64,000 nt of DNA from Herbaspirillum sp. DW155 (lineage in GTDB: Bacteria > Pseudomonadota > Gammaproteobacteria > Burkholderiales > Burkholderiaceae_D), in NCBI RefSeq assembly GCF_037076565.1, contig NZ_AP029028.1:3162001-3226000 (forward strand), in the 5' to 3' direction. The notes under the pieces were generated by a model. It ran no database searches, had not been told where the DNA came from, and saw only the letters and a list, made by a program, of their open reading frames with translations. Made by a program: the position numbers and the translations under genes. Below are positions 34,845 to 47,255 of the stretch, piece after piece. Every line of letters begins with the position of its first letter. Position 1 is the first letter of the stretch.

Positions 34845-35447
34845 TGCGCCGACCTCTCCTTTGGCGCCTCGCCAGCTGCGCCAGCCGGCCGCCGCCATCA
34901 GCACGAACAAGGCATAGAGGATGGCGGTCAGCGTCAGGTGCTTGTACAGGTACAGGCCGACGTAGAGTACATCGACGGCAATCCACACCAGCCAGTTTTC
35001 CAGCTTCTTGCGCGAGAGCAGGAATTGCCCGACCAGGCTGCCTGCGGTCAGGAAGCCATCCATGTGCGGCACGTCCGTATCGGTATAGCGCCGCAGGAAC
35101 CAGGACAGCACTGCCCACCCCACCAGCCAGGCCAGGGCCATGAGCCACCAGCCACGCGCGGCCAGCGTGGAGACCTGAAGCGGCTGGTGCTGCTCGCCGC
35201 CGCGCAACCACTGGTACCAGCCCCACACCGACACCGCCACGAAGACAAACTGCAGGCCGGCGTCGCCATACAGGCGGGCATCGGCAAACACGGCCGCATA
35301 CAGCAGGGAAGACAGGATGGAAAAGAGCCACGCCCAATGGTTCTGGGCGATGTTGAGCCAGACCGTGATGACGGCCAGCACGAAGGAGACCAGCTCCAGC
35401 GGCGTCGTGCTCAGGCCAAGCCAGTTCAGCGGGGTATCAAGACTCAT
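34839..35447 (-). CDS. pnuC: Nicotinamide riboside transporter
   Basis: The product has 202 residues and about seven membrane helices. PnuC signatures are present: TPLELVSFVLAVITVWLNI with an early WLNI..N segment, FSILSSLLYAAVFADARLYGDAGLQ, and the WxxW-type motif LENWLVWIAVDVLYVGLYLYK. The protein imports nicotinamide riboside for NAD synthesis by facilitated diffusion. It stands 35 bases downstream of ftsB on the same strand. No nadR is adjacent, so trapping of the substrate must depend on a kinase encoded elsewhere. Confidence 0.9.
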   Translation of the reverse strand: MSLDTPLNWLGLSTTPLELVSFVLAVITVWLNIAQNHWAWLFSILSSLLYAAVFADARLYGDAGLQFVFVAVSVWGWYQWLRGGEQHQPLQVSTLAARGWWLMALAWLVGWAVLSWFLRRYTDTDVPHMDGFLTAGSLVGQFLLSRKKLENWLVWIAVDVLYVGLYLYKHLTLTAILYALFVLMAAAGWRSWRGAKGEVGAA

Positions 35448-35482
35448 GCAGCCACCGGCAGATCGGACCAGGAAGCGAGGTT

Positions 35483-35872
35483 TCAGCGGCTGGCGTGGCT
35501 GGACGCAGCCGGCGCGCTGGCGGGAACGGAGACACTGCCAGGCTGCCCGGAACCGGGCATGTAGGGATTGGGGTTGACGGCGGAGGCGGGCTTGCCGGTA
35601 CTGCCGTCGAGCAGCTGGACGAACACTTCGTTCTGCTTGATCATGCCCAGCTCGAAACGCGCACGCTCTTCGACCGCCCCCTTGGACTGCTTCAGATCGT
35701 CGACTTCGGAGGCCAGCTTGGCGTTGCGTTCCTTGAGTTCGTCATTCTTCTTGTGCGCCAGTTGGACCTGGCGGTCGAGCTCCCAGACCTTGAACCAGCC
35801 ACCCTTGCCCAGCCAGAGCGGATACTGGATGACGACCAGCAGGAAGGACAGGCAGAGGATGATCAGGCGCAT
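35483..35872 (-). CDS. ftsB: Cell division protein FtsB
   Basis: The product has 129 residues. It has one N-terminal membrane helix ([31 protein letters not shown]) followed by a coiled coil ([23 protein letters not shown]) and the conserved [21 protein letters not shown]. The C-terminal tail rich in Pro, Ala and Ser is longer than in E. coli, as in relatives. FtsB joins FtsL and FtsQ in the divisome. It lies 53 bases downstream of eno, the common order in gamma- and betaproteobacteria. Confidence 0.93.
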   Translation of the reverse strand: MRLIILCLSFLLVVIQYPLWLGKGGWFKVWELDRQVQLAHKKNDELKERNAKLASEVDDLKQSKGAVEERARFELGMIKQNEVFVQLLDGSTGKPASAVNPNPYMPGSGQPGSVSVPASAPAASSHASR

Positions 35873-35925
35873 AGCCGGGAGCTCTCAATGCGGCGCCTGC
35901 CTTCAGGGTGGGCGCCGCAAGCTTC

Positions 35926-37221
<1,296 letters not shown>

Positions 37222-37322
37222 TCAGGTTTTAAAAATGGTGGGCGGGTGCAGGCCCGGTGGCCGGGGCGCCCATGTTGAAACGGCCGCCCGACGGCAGCCG
37301 TTTCATGCACCTGGCCAGCAGC

Positions 37323-39014
<1,692 letters not shown>

Positions 39015-39145
39015 TTATACCCCAAAATGCGCTCGTTTTTTAAGACTCCCTGCGATAAGTATCTGTACGTCGACAAACTTGCAGCAGGAAAACATGCACG
39101 TTCCGGGCGCCTGCCTCTTGACCACCGGGCAAGAAGATTGGTTCA

Positions 39146-39961
39146 TCAAGGCTTCTGCGCCCTGCCCTGCAACAGCTGCACGATCATGTCGTGCGTGGCC
39201 TGGGCCGCCTCCACGGGCGACTCCATCGGGAACAGGTGACCGCCCGCAATCTGGCGGAAATGCGGGCCGACCAGGCGCCGGGTGGCCTCCAGTCCGGCCA
39301 TGCGGCACTCCACCGAATCGCGGCCACCAACGAAGCCCACCGGCAAGGGATAAGGCTGGCGTACCAGGCGACCCAGATGATGGGGAATGGTGCGATAGAC
39401 CTGGGTTTCGGTCTCGCGCGAGAAGCGCAGGCGCACCCCGCCCCCGGGCTGCGCCACCAAACCATGCTGCACGTAGTCACGCAATACCTGCTGCGGCCAG
39501 GCCGCGAACAGGGCCTTGGCCGCGTAGTGCTGGTAAGCCGCCTCCATGTCGGGCCAGGTGTCCCGGCGGCGCGCCGAGGCCACCGAGGGTGAATGGCGGC
39601 TTTCAATCTTGAGCAGCTTGAGCACCCGCAAAACATGGGCACGCCAGCCCGCCACGATGGGCGAATCCAGCAGCACCACGCAACGCACCAGCGCCGGACG
39701 CTTGCGCGCAGCCATCAGCGCCAGGATGCCGCCCATGGAATGGCCGACCAGGATCACCGGCGCCGTATAACTGCGCTCCAGTTCCTCGCGCAGTTCGCGG
39801 GCCAGCGTGCGCCAGCCGTCGTCGACCGGAAAGCGCGGATTGTGAGCGTGGATGGGCAAGGCGCGCACATCGTAATGGGCGCGCAACTGTTCGAAGAACA
39901 TGCCGTAAGTCCCCGCCGGATAACTGTTGGCGTGGGCGAAATGAAGAATGGGAAGGCTCAT
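39146..39961 (-). CDS. Alpha/beta hydrolase
   Basis: The product has 271 residues. The hydrolase fold shows ILHFAHANSYPAGTYGMFFEQL (oxyanion region), the nucleophile elbow VGHSMGGILALMAA, and the His segment AGGHLFPMESP near the end; FVGGRDSVEC may supply the acid. The substrate is unknown; small esters or lactones are typical for such proteins. The start at 39961 (MSLPILHFAH) is chosen over 39994 because it begins directly at the first strand. It is followed by pyrG on the same strand after 170 bases and preceded by comEC. Confidence 0.85.
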   Translation of the reverse strand: MSLPILHFAHANSYPAGTYGMFFEQLRAHYDVRALPIHAHNPRFPVDDGWRTLARELREELERSYTAPVILVGHSMGGILALMAARKRPALVRCVVLLDSPIVAGWRAHVLRVLKLLKIESRHSPSVASARRRDTWPDMEAAYQHYAAKALFAAWPQQVLRDYVQHGLVAQPGGGVRLRFSRETETQVYRTIPHHLGRLVRQPYPLPVGFVGGRDSVECRMAGLEATRRLVGPHFRQIAGGHLFPMESPVEAAQATHDMIVQLLQGRAQKP

Positions 39962-40076
39962 GGACAGGCACAGGCTAGGCAATGGCGGCAGCATAGCAAA
40001 ACGGCCAGCGCCGCGAGCGTGCTATTTTCCCGCATTGCGAAATGTGTGTCCGGGCCGCGCTGCAGCGGCCCTCCCC

Positions 40077-42575
40077 TCAATGCCCGTACCAGTAACGGGC
40101 GTGCTGCTTGCGGTATTGCTCCACCTGTAACTGGTCCCCCATCGTCAGGGTCAGTGCGCCGGTCTCGTCGGTGCGCAGGCGGCGGATGCCCAGGCGGCCG
40201 TAACGTTCATATACTTCTGGCTTGGGGTGATTGAAACGGTTGCGATAGCCCACCTGGAAAATCGCCAGCTCCGGCCGGACTGCCCGCAGGAAGGGCTCGG
40301 TGGACGAGGTGCCGCTACCGTGATGCGGCGCCAGCAATACGGTAGAGGGCAGGCGCTCGGCCAGCGGACCGTTGACCAGTTCATCCTCCTGGACCGCCTC
40401 GATATCGCCCGCCAGCAGGATCGACTGTCGGCCGATCTGCACCTTCAGCACGCAACTGAGGGCATTCGGACGCCATTTGTCACTGTCGTAGCTGGCGGCC
40501 TGCGGGTGCAGGACCGTGAAACCGATACCATCCCAGTTCCAGGATTGCCCGGCCTGGCAGCGTGTATGTTCGGGCGCGGAACGCAGGATGGGGCTGTCCG
40601 GGGCCAGCGAGGAATAGACGCTCTGCACCGGCAGTTGCTTGAACAGCGACAAGGCGCCACCGGAATGGTCGTTGTCATTGTGCGAGATCACCACGCGATC
40701 CAGACGATCGATGCCGCGGGCGCGCAGGTAAGGCAGGATCACCCGGGTGGCCCCGTCCGAGTCGGGGGTGTAATAGGGGCCGGTGTCGTAGAGCAGGCGA
40801 TGGCCGGGCGTTTCCACCAGCACGGCCATGCCCTGGCCGACGTCGAACGCGGTCACGCGCATGCTGCCCTCGGCCGGTGCCACCGGCGCATTGAGCAGCA
40901 GCGGCAGCCAGCCGAACAGGCCCAGCCAGCGCACCGGCCAGCCGCGTGGCGCCAGCACCAGCAAGGTGCCGCCCAGGGCCAGGGCGAACATCCAGGCGCT
41001 GGGCAGCGGCGTTTCCCAGACGGCCCAGGGCATGTCACTCAAGGTTTGCAGGAAGTCAGCCAGCCATGCCAGCAACTGATGCGGCACCTGCAGGACGAAT
41101 TGCGCCAGCACCGCCGGCAAGATGCTACCCAGCAGGGCCAGCGGCGTGATCACCAGCGAGACCAGCGGAATGGCGAGCGCATTGGCAATCGGGCTGACCA
41201 GGGAATACTGCCCGAACAGCAGCACCGTCAGCGGCACCAGCCCCAGCGTCACCACATATTGGGCGTAGCCGGCCTCCTTGATCCGCTGCAGCAGCGCCGG
41301 CCACCAATGCTTGCGCGAGGCCGCCGCCGCCATGGCCTGCGGTGGCTGCATGCGCCCCACCGAGCCATACAGCAACAACGCCACCGCCCCGAAGGACAGC
41401 CAGAAGCCCGGCCACAGCACAGCCCACGGATCCAGCAGCAGGACCAGCCCCAGCGCCAGGCACTGCACCACCGAGACGCGCACGATGCGGCCGCGCCAGA
41501 ACGCGATGCCGACCACGATCAGCATATAAAGCGTGCGCTGGGCCGGCACCCCGAAGCCGGCCAGCAAGACATAGAGCAAAGCCGCCAGCATGCCCACGAT
41601 CACCGCCACCTTCTGGGCCGGCAGGCGCAGCGGCAATTGCGCGCCCGTGAAGAAGGAACGCCGCCACAGCCAGCTCGCCAGACCGCCGCACAGCGCCGCC
41701 AGCATGGTGATGTGCAGGCCCGAGATGGCCATCAGGTGGCCGACACCGGTGCGGTTGAAGACGGTCCAGTCGGCCTGATTGATGCCGCGCTGGTCGCCCA
41801 TGACCAGGGCTGCGACGACACCGGCATACGGCGCCCCCGGCAAAGCGGCATAGATACGGTCGCGCAGCCAGCCGCGTGCACTATCGATCACATGTGAAGG
41901 TGTCCATACGAAGGCATCGACGCGCCGGTTGAGCGCCGTCTCCGCCGTCTCCGGCGCCCCCGCCGCAGCCGGGCGGCCGACCACGTAGCCGGTGGCGCGC
42001 ACGTCATCCTGCAGCAGCCACAATTCATAGTCGAAACCATCGGGATTGGCATTGCCATGCGGACGCTTGAGCCGCACCTGCAGCCGCCAGCGCTCGCCGG
42101 GCCGCAGATCGGGCACCGCCAGCCGGGGCGGGGCCGCCTGTTCGCCATCTTCGGAGGGCATCTGGTAACGCTGGCTGCCGTACCAGGACAGCGCCAGCCG
42201 GGGCGGCACAGGTGGTTTCACGCCGCCCTGCACCACCACCTGCTCGACGTCGAAGCGGAAGCGCACTCCCTGCTCGTTGTGCACGGGCAGATCGGCGACC
42301 GTGCCAATGACGGTGATGTCGCGCCCTTCCCAGGCGCTCGGCAATTCCTGGTCAAGATAATAGAGCGCAAAGGCGGCCGCCCACAGGAAACCTAGCCAGG
42401 CGCCGCAGGTCAGCAGCGAAGGCACGCGCAGCAGGGGCTGCCAGAACTTCCAGGCGGTGAAGGCCAGCAACGCGGAAAACACCAGCCCGACCGCCCCCCA
42501 TTCCATACCCGGCAACTGCCCCTGCACCTGCAGCAAGCCCACGCCGATGGCAAAACCAATGATCAGCGCGCGCAT
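40077..42575 (-). CDS. comEC: DNA internalisation protein ComEC/Rec2
   Basis: The product has 832 residues. The order is an N-terminal membrane and OB-like region (DUF4131), the competence transporter core (GVGHLMAISGLHITMLAALCGGL and several further helices), and a C-terminal metallo-beta-lactamase-like domain with TAFDVGQGMAVLVET, SHNDNDHSGGAL and LAPHHGSGTSST. This is the inner-membrane channel through which single-stranded DNA enters during natural transformation. Its ATG overlaps the stop of tatD by one base (TGATG), so the two are translationally coupled. No comEA or pilus genes are in the window. Confidence 0.94.
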   Translation of the reverse strand: MRALIIGFAIGVGLLQVQGQLPGMEWGAVGLVFSALLAFTAWKFWQPLLRVPSLLTCGAWLGFLWAAAFALYYLDQELPSAWEGRDITVIGTVADLPVHNEQGVRFRFDVEQVVVQGGVKPPVPPRLALSWYGSQRYQMPSEDGEQAAPPRLAVPDLRPGERWRLQVRLKRPHGNANPDGFDYELWLLQDDVRATGYVVGRPAAAGAPETAETALNRRVDAFVWTPSHVIDSARGWLRDRIYAALPGAPYAGVVAALVMGDQRGINQADWTVFNRTGVGHLMAISGLHITMLAALCGGLASWLWRRSFFTGAQLPLRLPAQKVAVIVGMLAALLYVLLAGFGVPAQRTLYMLIVVGIAFWRGRIVRVSVVQCLALGLVLLLDPWAVLWPGFWLSFGAVALLLYGSVGRMQPPQAMAAAASRKHWWPALLQRIKEAGYAQYVVTLGLVPLTVLLFGQYSLVSPIANALAIPLVSLVITPLALLGSILPAVLAQFVLQVPHQLLAWLADFLQTLSDMPWAVWETPLPSAWMFALALGGTLLVLAPRGWPVRWLGLFGWLPLLLNAPVAPAEGSMRVTAFDVGQGMAVLVETPGHRLLYDTGPYYTPDSDGATRVILPYLRARGIDRLDRVVISHNDNDHSGGALSLFKQLPVQSVYSSLAPDSPILRSAPEHTRCQAGQSWNWDGIGFTVLHPQAASYDSDKWRPNALSCVLKVQIGRQSILLAGDIEAVQEDELVNGPLAERLPSTVLLAPHHGSGTSSTEPFLRAVRPELAIFQVGYRNRFNHPKPEVYERYGRLGIRRLRTDETGALTLTMGDQLQVEQYRKQHARYWYGH

Positions 42576-43381
42576 CAGAGGGCCAGTCCCGCATGGGCCA
42601 GGCGCGGCAGCGCGGCCTGGGCATTGGCCGTGGTGGCGGCAGCGATGTCGTGCAGCGGCAACTGGCGCAGCCCGGCCAGTACCTCGCCGATGCGCGGGAT
42701 CTGGTCAGGCGTGTTGATCCCCGGATGGCGCCAGGCCGGCGCAATGTCGGGCGCATCGGTCTCCAGCACGATGCAAGACAAGGGCAATTCCGTCGCCAGG
42801 CGCCGGATCTGCAGTGAGCGCGGGAAAGTCATGGCGCCCCCGAAGCCCAGATGCAGACCCAGCCCGACGAAGGTACGCGCCTGCTGGTCACTGCCATTGA
42901 AAGCGTGGGCGATGCCGCCCGGCACACGGATGCGGCGCAGGTACTTGAGGATGACGTCCTGCGAGCGCCGCACGTGCAGCAGCACCGGCAGGTCAAAGTC
43001 GCGCGCCAGCTTGAGCTGTTCGGCAAAGAAGAATTCCTGCTTCTCGCGCAGCGGGGTTTCCTTCAGGGCGGGCACGAAGAAATCCAGGCCGATCTCGCCG
43101 ATGCCCACGAAAAGCGGATCGGCCAGCGCGTCGGCAATGGCCGTGCGCAGCAGTTCAAGGTCGGATTCCTGGGCCGTGGGGACGTACAGCGGATGAATGC
43201 CCAGCGCATAGACGGCATTGCCGGCCTCGCGCGCCAGCCGGCCGACTTCCTGGAAATTGGCCCGGGCGATGGCCGGGATGACGATGGCACGCACCCCCGC
43301 CTGCGCGGCCTCGGCGGCCACGGCGGCGGAACGGGCGCCGAATTCTCCGGCATCGAGATGGCAATGCGTATCAACCCACAT
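42575..43381 (-). CDS. TatD-family metal-dependent hydrolase (YcfH-like)
   Basis: The product has 268 residues. The TatD metal-binding pattern is complete: WVDTHCHLD (HxH), VGIGEIGLDFF (Glu), LHVRRS and IAHAFNGS (His) and LETDAPDI (Asp). Family members are 3-prime-5-prime exonucleases or deoxyribonucleases acting in DNA repair and turnover. The start MWVDTHCHLD at 43381 is typical; the longer frame adds an unrelated N-terminus. Its stop overlaps the comEC start, which links it to DNA uptake or turnover in this operon. Confidence 0.9.
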   Translation of the reverse strand: MWVDTHCHLDAGEFGARSAAVAAEAAQAGVRAIVIPAIARANFQEVGRLAREAGNAVYALGIHPLYVPTAQESDLELLRTAIADALADPLFVGIGEIGLDFFVPALKETPLREKQEFFFAEQLKLARDFDLPVLLHVRRSQDVILKYLRRIRVPGGIAHAFNGSDQQARTFVGLGLHLGFGGAMTFPRSLQIRRLATELPLSCIVLETDAPDIAPAWRHPGINTPDQIPRIGEVLAGLRQLPLHDIAAATTANAQAALPRLAHAGLAL

Positions 43382-43616
43382 GGACTGGCTGGCTTGGCGA
43401 AAATCGGAAAGACCAGCGCATTGCGCGCCAGTTCCGGATGACGACACACGCAATGGGAGTCGCTACCCGGCACGATCCGGCTCGCCTCCCCCGAAGCGTC
43501 TTGTTATTTGTACAGCGTATCCTGTTCGTGCAGGATATAGAAACGGGAGTGTACCGTTTAACACCCTCTTTCAGGAATTAACAATCGTAAAGAATCCTCA
43601 TCAAAGGCGTGGATGC

Positions 43617-43641
43617 AAAAAAGGACGCGATCACTCGCGCC
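43617..43641 (-). terminator. Terminator of argE
   Basis: GGGCGCG and CGCGTCC pair (one mismatch) around a 6-base loop on the minus strand and are followed by six T. It lies 33 bases past the argE stop. Confidence 0.8.
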
Positions 43642-43673
43642 CTCTTCATTTCCTTCCTCTCCGCCCGGCGCGA

Positions 43674-44846
43674 TCAGGCCGCCTGCAGCGACTTGCCCAG
43701 CTTGCGCAGGAACTGCTCGCAGCGCTCCATCTGCGACAAGCTGACGAACTCGTTGGGCTTGTGGGCGTTGCCGATATCGCCGGGGCCGCAGACGATGGTC
43801 GGAATGCCGATCTGCTGGAACAGCCCCGCTTCGGTGCCATAGGCCACCTTGCGGGTTTCGCGGTCGCCCGTGAGCGCGCGCACCAGCTCGGTGATGGCCG
43901 CCTGTTCGACCGCTTCCAGCGCCGGGCTGCCGGCGAAGTTGTCGATCTCCACGCGGGCGTCCGGGAATTCGCTGCGCATCCTGGGCAACAGCACCTCGGC
44001 AATGTATTTGTCGATCTGCGCCTGGATGTCGGCCACGCTCATGCCGGGCAAGTTGCGGAATTCGTAAGTAAATTCACATAGCTCGGGAATGGTGTTGACC
44101 GCGATGCCGCCACGGATCTGATTGGTGGTCATGGTGCTGAAAGGCACATCGAAGAATTGGTCATATGGGCCGTTAGCCTTGTAACCATCGGCGAAATCGC
44201 GGATGGCGCAGATCAGGCGCGCGGCGTGCTCGATGGCGTTGCAGCCCTGCGGGGTCAGCGAAGAGTGGGCCGACTTGCCGTGCACCTTGCAGGCAAACAC
44301 GTTGATACCCTTGTGCGCCACCACCACGTTCATGCTGGTGGGCTCACCCACCACGCAGCCATCGACCTTGATGCCGCGCTTGACGATTTCTTCCAGCATC
44401 ACGGGCGCGCCGATGCAGCCGATTTCTTCATCATAGGAGAACGCCAGGTGAATCGGCTTGACGCGTGGCATGGCCAGGAATTCCGGCACCAAGGCCAGCG
44501 AAGTGGCGATGAAACCCTTCATGTCGCAGGTACCACGGCCGTACAGGCTGCCATCCTTCTCGGTCAGCTTGAAGGGATCGGTGTCCCATTTCTGGCCATC
44601 CACCGGCACCACGTCGGTGTGGCCCGAGAGCACGATGCCGCCCTCGGTGCTGCCGGCATTGGGGCCGGCGGTGGCGGGCAAGGTGGCGAACAGGTTGGCC
44701 TTGGTCTGCTCCTTGTTGTGCGCCAGCCAGGAGGAGATGCCCTGCTTTTCCAGGCTGTCACGCACGGTCGTGATCAGTTCCAGGTTGGAATTGCGGCTGG
44801 TGGTATCGAAGGCGACCAGGGTCTCTAGCCATTGGCGGGTGTTCAT
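43674..44846 (-). CDS. argE: Acetylornithine deacetylase
   Basis: The product has 390 residues. It is an M20-family metallohydrolase: LSGHTDVVPVDGQKWDTDPF (first metal His and Asp), YGRGTCDMKGFIA (bridging Asp), AFSYDEEIGCIGA (catalytic Glu pair), VVGEPTS and CGPGDIGNAHKPNEFV (C-terminal His). ArgE-type length and the phrase RGTCDMKGF fit acetylornithine deacetylase, which yields ornithine for arginine synthesis. It stands alone; no other arg genes are near. Related M20 enzymes cannot be ruled out without comparison. Confidence 0.9.
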   Translation of the reverse strand: MNTRQWLETLVAFDTTSRNSNLELITTVRDSLEKQGISSWLAHNKEQTKANLFATLPATAGPNAGSTEGGIVLSGHTDVVPVDGQKWDTDPFKLTEKDGSLYGRGTCDMKGFIATSLALVPEFLAMPRVKPIHLAFSYDEEIGCIGAPVMLEEIVKRGIKVDGCVVGEPTSMNVVVAHKGINVFACKVHGKSAHSSLTPQGCNAIEHAARLICAIRDFADGYKANGPYDQFFDVPFSTMTTNQIRGGIAVNTIPELCEFTYEFRNLPGMSVADIQAQIDKYIAEVLLPRMRSEFPDARVEIDNFAGSPALEAVEQAAITELVRALTGDRETRKVAYGTEAGLFQQIGIPTIVCGPGDIGNAHKPNEFVSLSQMERCEQFLRKLGKSLQAA

Positions 44847-44951
44847 TGTGTTGCTCCAGTGTCCATCTGTTCAGATATTCATATCGTCAAAAGCACACCG
44901 CCGTCTTGCATGAAGACGGCGGCGTCAGGGCGTTAGCTTACCCGGATTGCC

Positions 44952-45668
44952 TCAAGGCTGCTGAGCGGCCACCTTCAGGCCCTGGTCGGACAAGCGCAGC
45001 ACACGTGCACAGCGGCCCGCCAGTTCGATGTCGTGGGTGACGATGACGAAGGCCGTGCCCAGCGTGCGCGAGAGTTCGATCATCAGTTCGAAGGTGCGAT
45101 CGGCCGTGCTGCGGTCCAGATTGCCGGTCGGCTCATCGGCCAGCACGCAGGCCGGACGCGTCACCAGCGCGCGCGCCAGGGCCACCCGCTGGCGCTCGCC
45201 CCCGGAAAGCTCACCCGGCACGTGCGTCACGCGCTGCGCCAGACCGACCTTCTCCAGCATCTCGCGCGCCTGCTCCTGCGCTTCGGCCCGCTTGACGCGG
45301 CGGATCATCAGCGGCATGGCCACGTTGTCCAGGGCCGAGAATTCCGGCAGCAGATGATGGAACTGGTAGACGAAGCCCAGCGACTGGTTGCGCAGCGTGC
45401 CCCGCTCGCTCTCGCCCAGGCTGGCGAAATCCTTGCCCAGCAGGCTGACGGTGCCGGTACTGGGGGTATCGAGCCCGCCCAGCAGGTGCAGCAGGGTCGA
45501 CTTGCCGGAGCCCGAGGCGCCGACGATGGCGACCTGCTCGCCGTGGTAGACGTCGATGTCGACATTGCCCAATACCTTCACTGAATATTTACCCTGAGTG
45601 AAGGTCTTGCCGAGGCCGCGCGACGACAGCACGGCCTGGCGGTTCTTGATCGGATCGGGATTATTCAT
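44952..45668 (-). CDS. lolD: Lipoprotein-releasing ABC transporter ATP-binding protein
   Basis: The product has 238 residues. The ABC ATPase motifs are Walker [10 protein letters not shown], the signature [15 protein letters not shown] and Walker [33 protein letters not shown] is the LolD-type Q-loop region. It powers release of mature lipoproteins from the inner membrane to LolA. ATG 45668 overlaps the end of lolC by 8 bases (ATGAATAA), indicating coupling. Only one lolC/E-type permease gene is present, so the complex may use a single permease type. Confidence 0.96.
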   Translation of the reverse strand: MNNPDPIKNRQAVLSSRGLGKTFTQGKYSVKVLGNVDIDVYHGEQVAIVGASGSGKSTLLHLLGGLDTPSTGTVSLLGKDFASLGESERGTLRNQSLGFVYQFHHLLPEFSALDNVAMPLMIRRVKRAEAQEQAREMLEKVGLAQRVTHVPGELSGGERQRVALARALVTRPACVLADEPTGNLDRSTADRTFELMIELSRTLGTAFVIVTHDIELAGRCARVLRLSDQGLKVAAQQP

Positions 45669-46926
45669 AGCGCAGCGCCTCCGCCGGTTTGACGCGGGCG
45701 GCAGCCCAGCTCGGATACAGCGTGGCCAGGAAAGCCAGCACCACGGCCACGCCGCCGATGGTGTAGACATCCGACCAGATCAGCTCGGAAGGCAATTCAG
45801 AAATCACATAGATACTCTTGGGCAGGAACTGCACATGGAAGGCGTGCTCGATGGCCGGCACCAGCACATCGATGTTGAGCGCCACCAAGACTCCCAGGCC
45901 GACGCCGATGGCCGTGCCGATCAGCCCCACCAGCGCCCCCTGGATCACGAAGATCTTCATGATGGACGCAGGCGAAGCACCCAGCGTGCGCAGGATGGCG
46001 ATGTCAGCCTGCTTGTCGGTCACCGTCATGACCAGCGTGGACACCAGGTTGAAGGCCGCCACCGCAATGATGAGGGTGAGGATGATGAACATCATGCGTT
46101 TTTCGGTCTTCACCGCCGCGAACCAGTTGCTGTTCTGCTGCGACCAGTCGCGCAGGTAGAGGTCGCCCGTCAGGGTGCGTGCCAGCTGCTGGGTCACTTC
46201 CGGCGCCTGCAGCATGTCGCGGATGCGCAGGCGCACGCCGGTCGGGGCATCCATGCGGAACAGGGTTTCGGCATCCTGAAGATGGATGAAGGCCAGGGTG
46301 GAATCGAATTCATAATGGCCGGCCTCGAAGATGCCGGTCACGGTGAATTGCTTCAGCCGCGGCAGCACGCCGGCCGGGGTCACCTGCCCTTGCGGCACGA
46401 TCACCGTCACCTTGTCGCCCAGTCCCACGCGCATGCCGCGCGCCAGCTCGCCGCCGATGACGATGTTGAATTCGCCGGGCTTGAGCGAATCGAAGCTGCC
46501 CTGCTTGACCTGCTTGGCCACATCCGAGACCTTGGGCTCTTCCTCGGGCAGCACGCCGCGCACCAGCACGCCGCGCAGGTTGTCGTCGCGCGTCATCATG
46601 GCCTGGCCCGCCACGTAGGGCGCCGCGCCCAGCACTTCAGGGTTCTGGAAGGTCTGCCTGGCCACGGCCTGCCAGTCCTTCATGGAACCGGAGGCATCGA
46701 ACACCTCGATGTGGGCCAGCACGGAGAGCATGCGGTCCCGCACTTCCTTCTGGAAACCGTTCATGACCGACAGCACCACGATGAGCGCAGCCACGCCCAG
46801 CGCGATGCCGGCCATGGAAATGAGGGAAATGAAGGAAATGAAACTGTTGCGGCCGCTGCGCTTGCCGGCCCGCGTATAGCGGATGCCGACCAGCCATTCG
46901 AACGGCAGGTTTTTAATCAGACTCAA
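45661..46926 (-). CDS. lolC: Lipoprotein-releasing ABC transporter permease LolC/E
   Basis: The product has 421 residues with four membrane helices: one near the N-terminus ([40 protein letters not shown]) and three in the C-terminal FtsX-type domain ([21 protein letters not shown] and following). [20 protein letters not shown] is a LolC/LolE hallmark. The start is judged to be TTG at 46926 because a CGGAG site lies 5 bases upstream and the product then begins [17 protein letters not shown], matching the usual LolC start; no ATG is as well placed. Confidence 0.92.
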   Translation of the reverse strand: MSLIKNLPFEWLVGIRYTRAGKRSGRNSFISFISLISMAGIALGVAALIVVLSVMNGFQKEVRDRMLSVLAHIEVFDASGSMKDWQAVARQTFQNPEVLGAAPYVAGQAMMTRDDNLRGVLVRGVLPEEEPKVSDVAKQVKQGSFDSLKPGEFNIVIGGELARGMRVGLGDKVTVIVPQGQVTPAGVLPRLKQFTVTGIFEAGHYEFDSTLAFIHLQDAETLFRMDAPTGVRLRIRDMLQAPEVTQQLARTLTGDLYLRDWSQQNSNWFAAVKTEKRMMFIILTLIIAVAAFNLVSTLVMTVTDKQADIAILRTLGASPASIMKIFVIQGALVGLIGTAIGVGLGVLVALNIDVLVPAIEHAFHVQFLPKSIYVISELPSELIWSDVYTIGGVAVVLAFLATLYPSWAAARVKPAEALRYE

Positions 46927-47255
46927 AATTGCTCCGGGAGAGGGCCTGCACAATGTGCCGCCAGTGACCTCGCGCCCCCGTTGCAGGAACGCAATCCTCT
47001 GGCCGCACGCCAACACGGGCGAAGACAAAGCGCGAAGTTTGCCACAGTTTGGCGCCCCGGCCCATCCCTGGCCGGGCCCCCATGCTCGCGCTTGCCCCGT
47101 CGATTGCTCGCCGTGATGCAGATAGATTCACTTCCACGGCAGAGGTTCGCATCCGCACGCTTCATATAAAGCATGCGTGAGCTGTTGCGGCGAAAACTGT
47201 TTATATATACAGTATCCGCTTGCTCCCCCATTGCCCCTATGAATTTCCCTGCACC
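46927..47255. other. 329-base divergent promoter region between lolC and a helicase gene
   Basis: No gene is visible. The right half contains an almost ideal LexA box with a TATATA-like core. The left half should hold the lolC promoter. The stretch 47020-47110 is GC-rich with no recognisable site. Confidence 0.6.
47197..47212 (+). promoter_or_regulatory. LexA (SOS) box upstream of a helicase gene
   Basis: CTGTTTATATATACAG fits CTGT-N8-ACAG exactly, and the AA/TA flanks bring it close to the E. coli consensus. It ends 43 bases upstream of the helicase ATG at 47256, overlapping the expected promoter, so LexA should repress that gene until DNA damage. Confidence 0.85.

Noticed and set aside
40227..41897. 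556-codon plus-strand frame opposite comEC
   Set aside because: Gln/His/Arg-rich low-complexity translation; comEC on the minus strand carries all its signature motifs.
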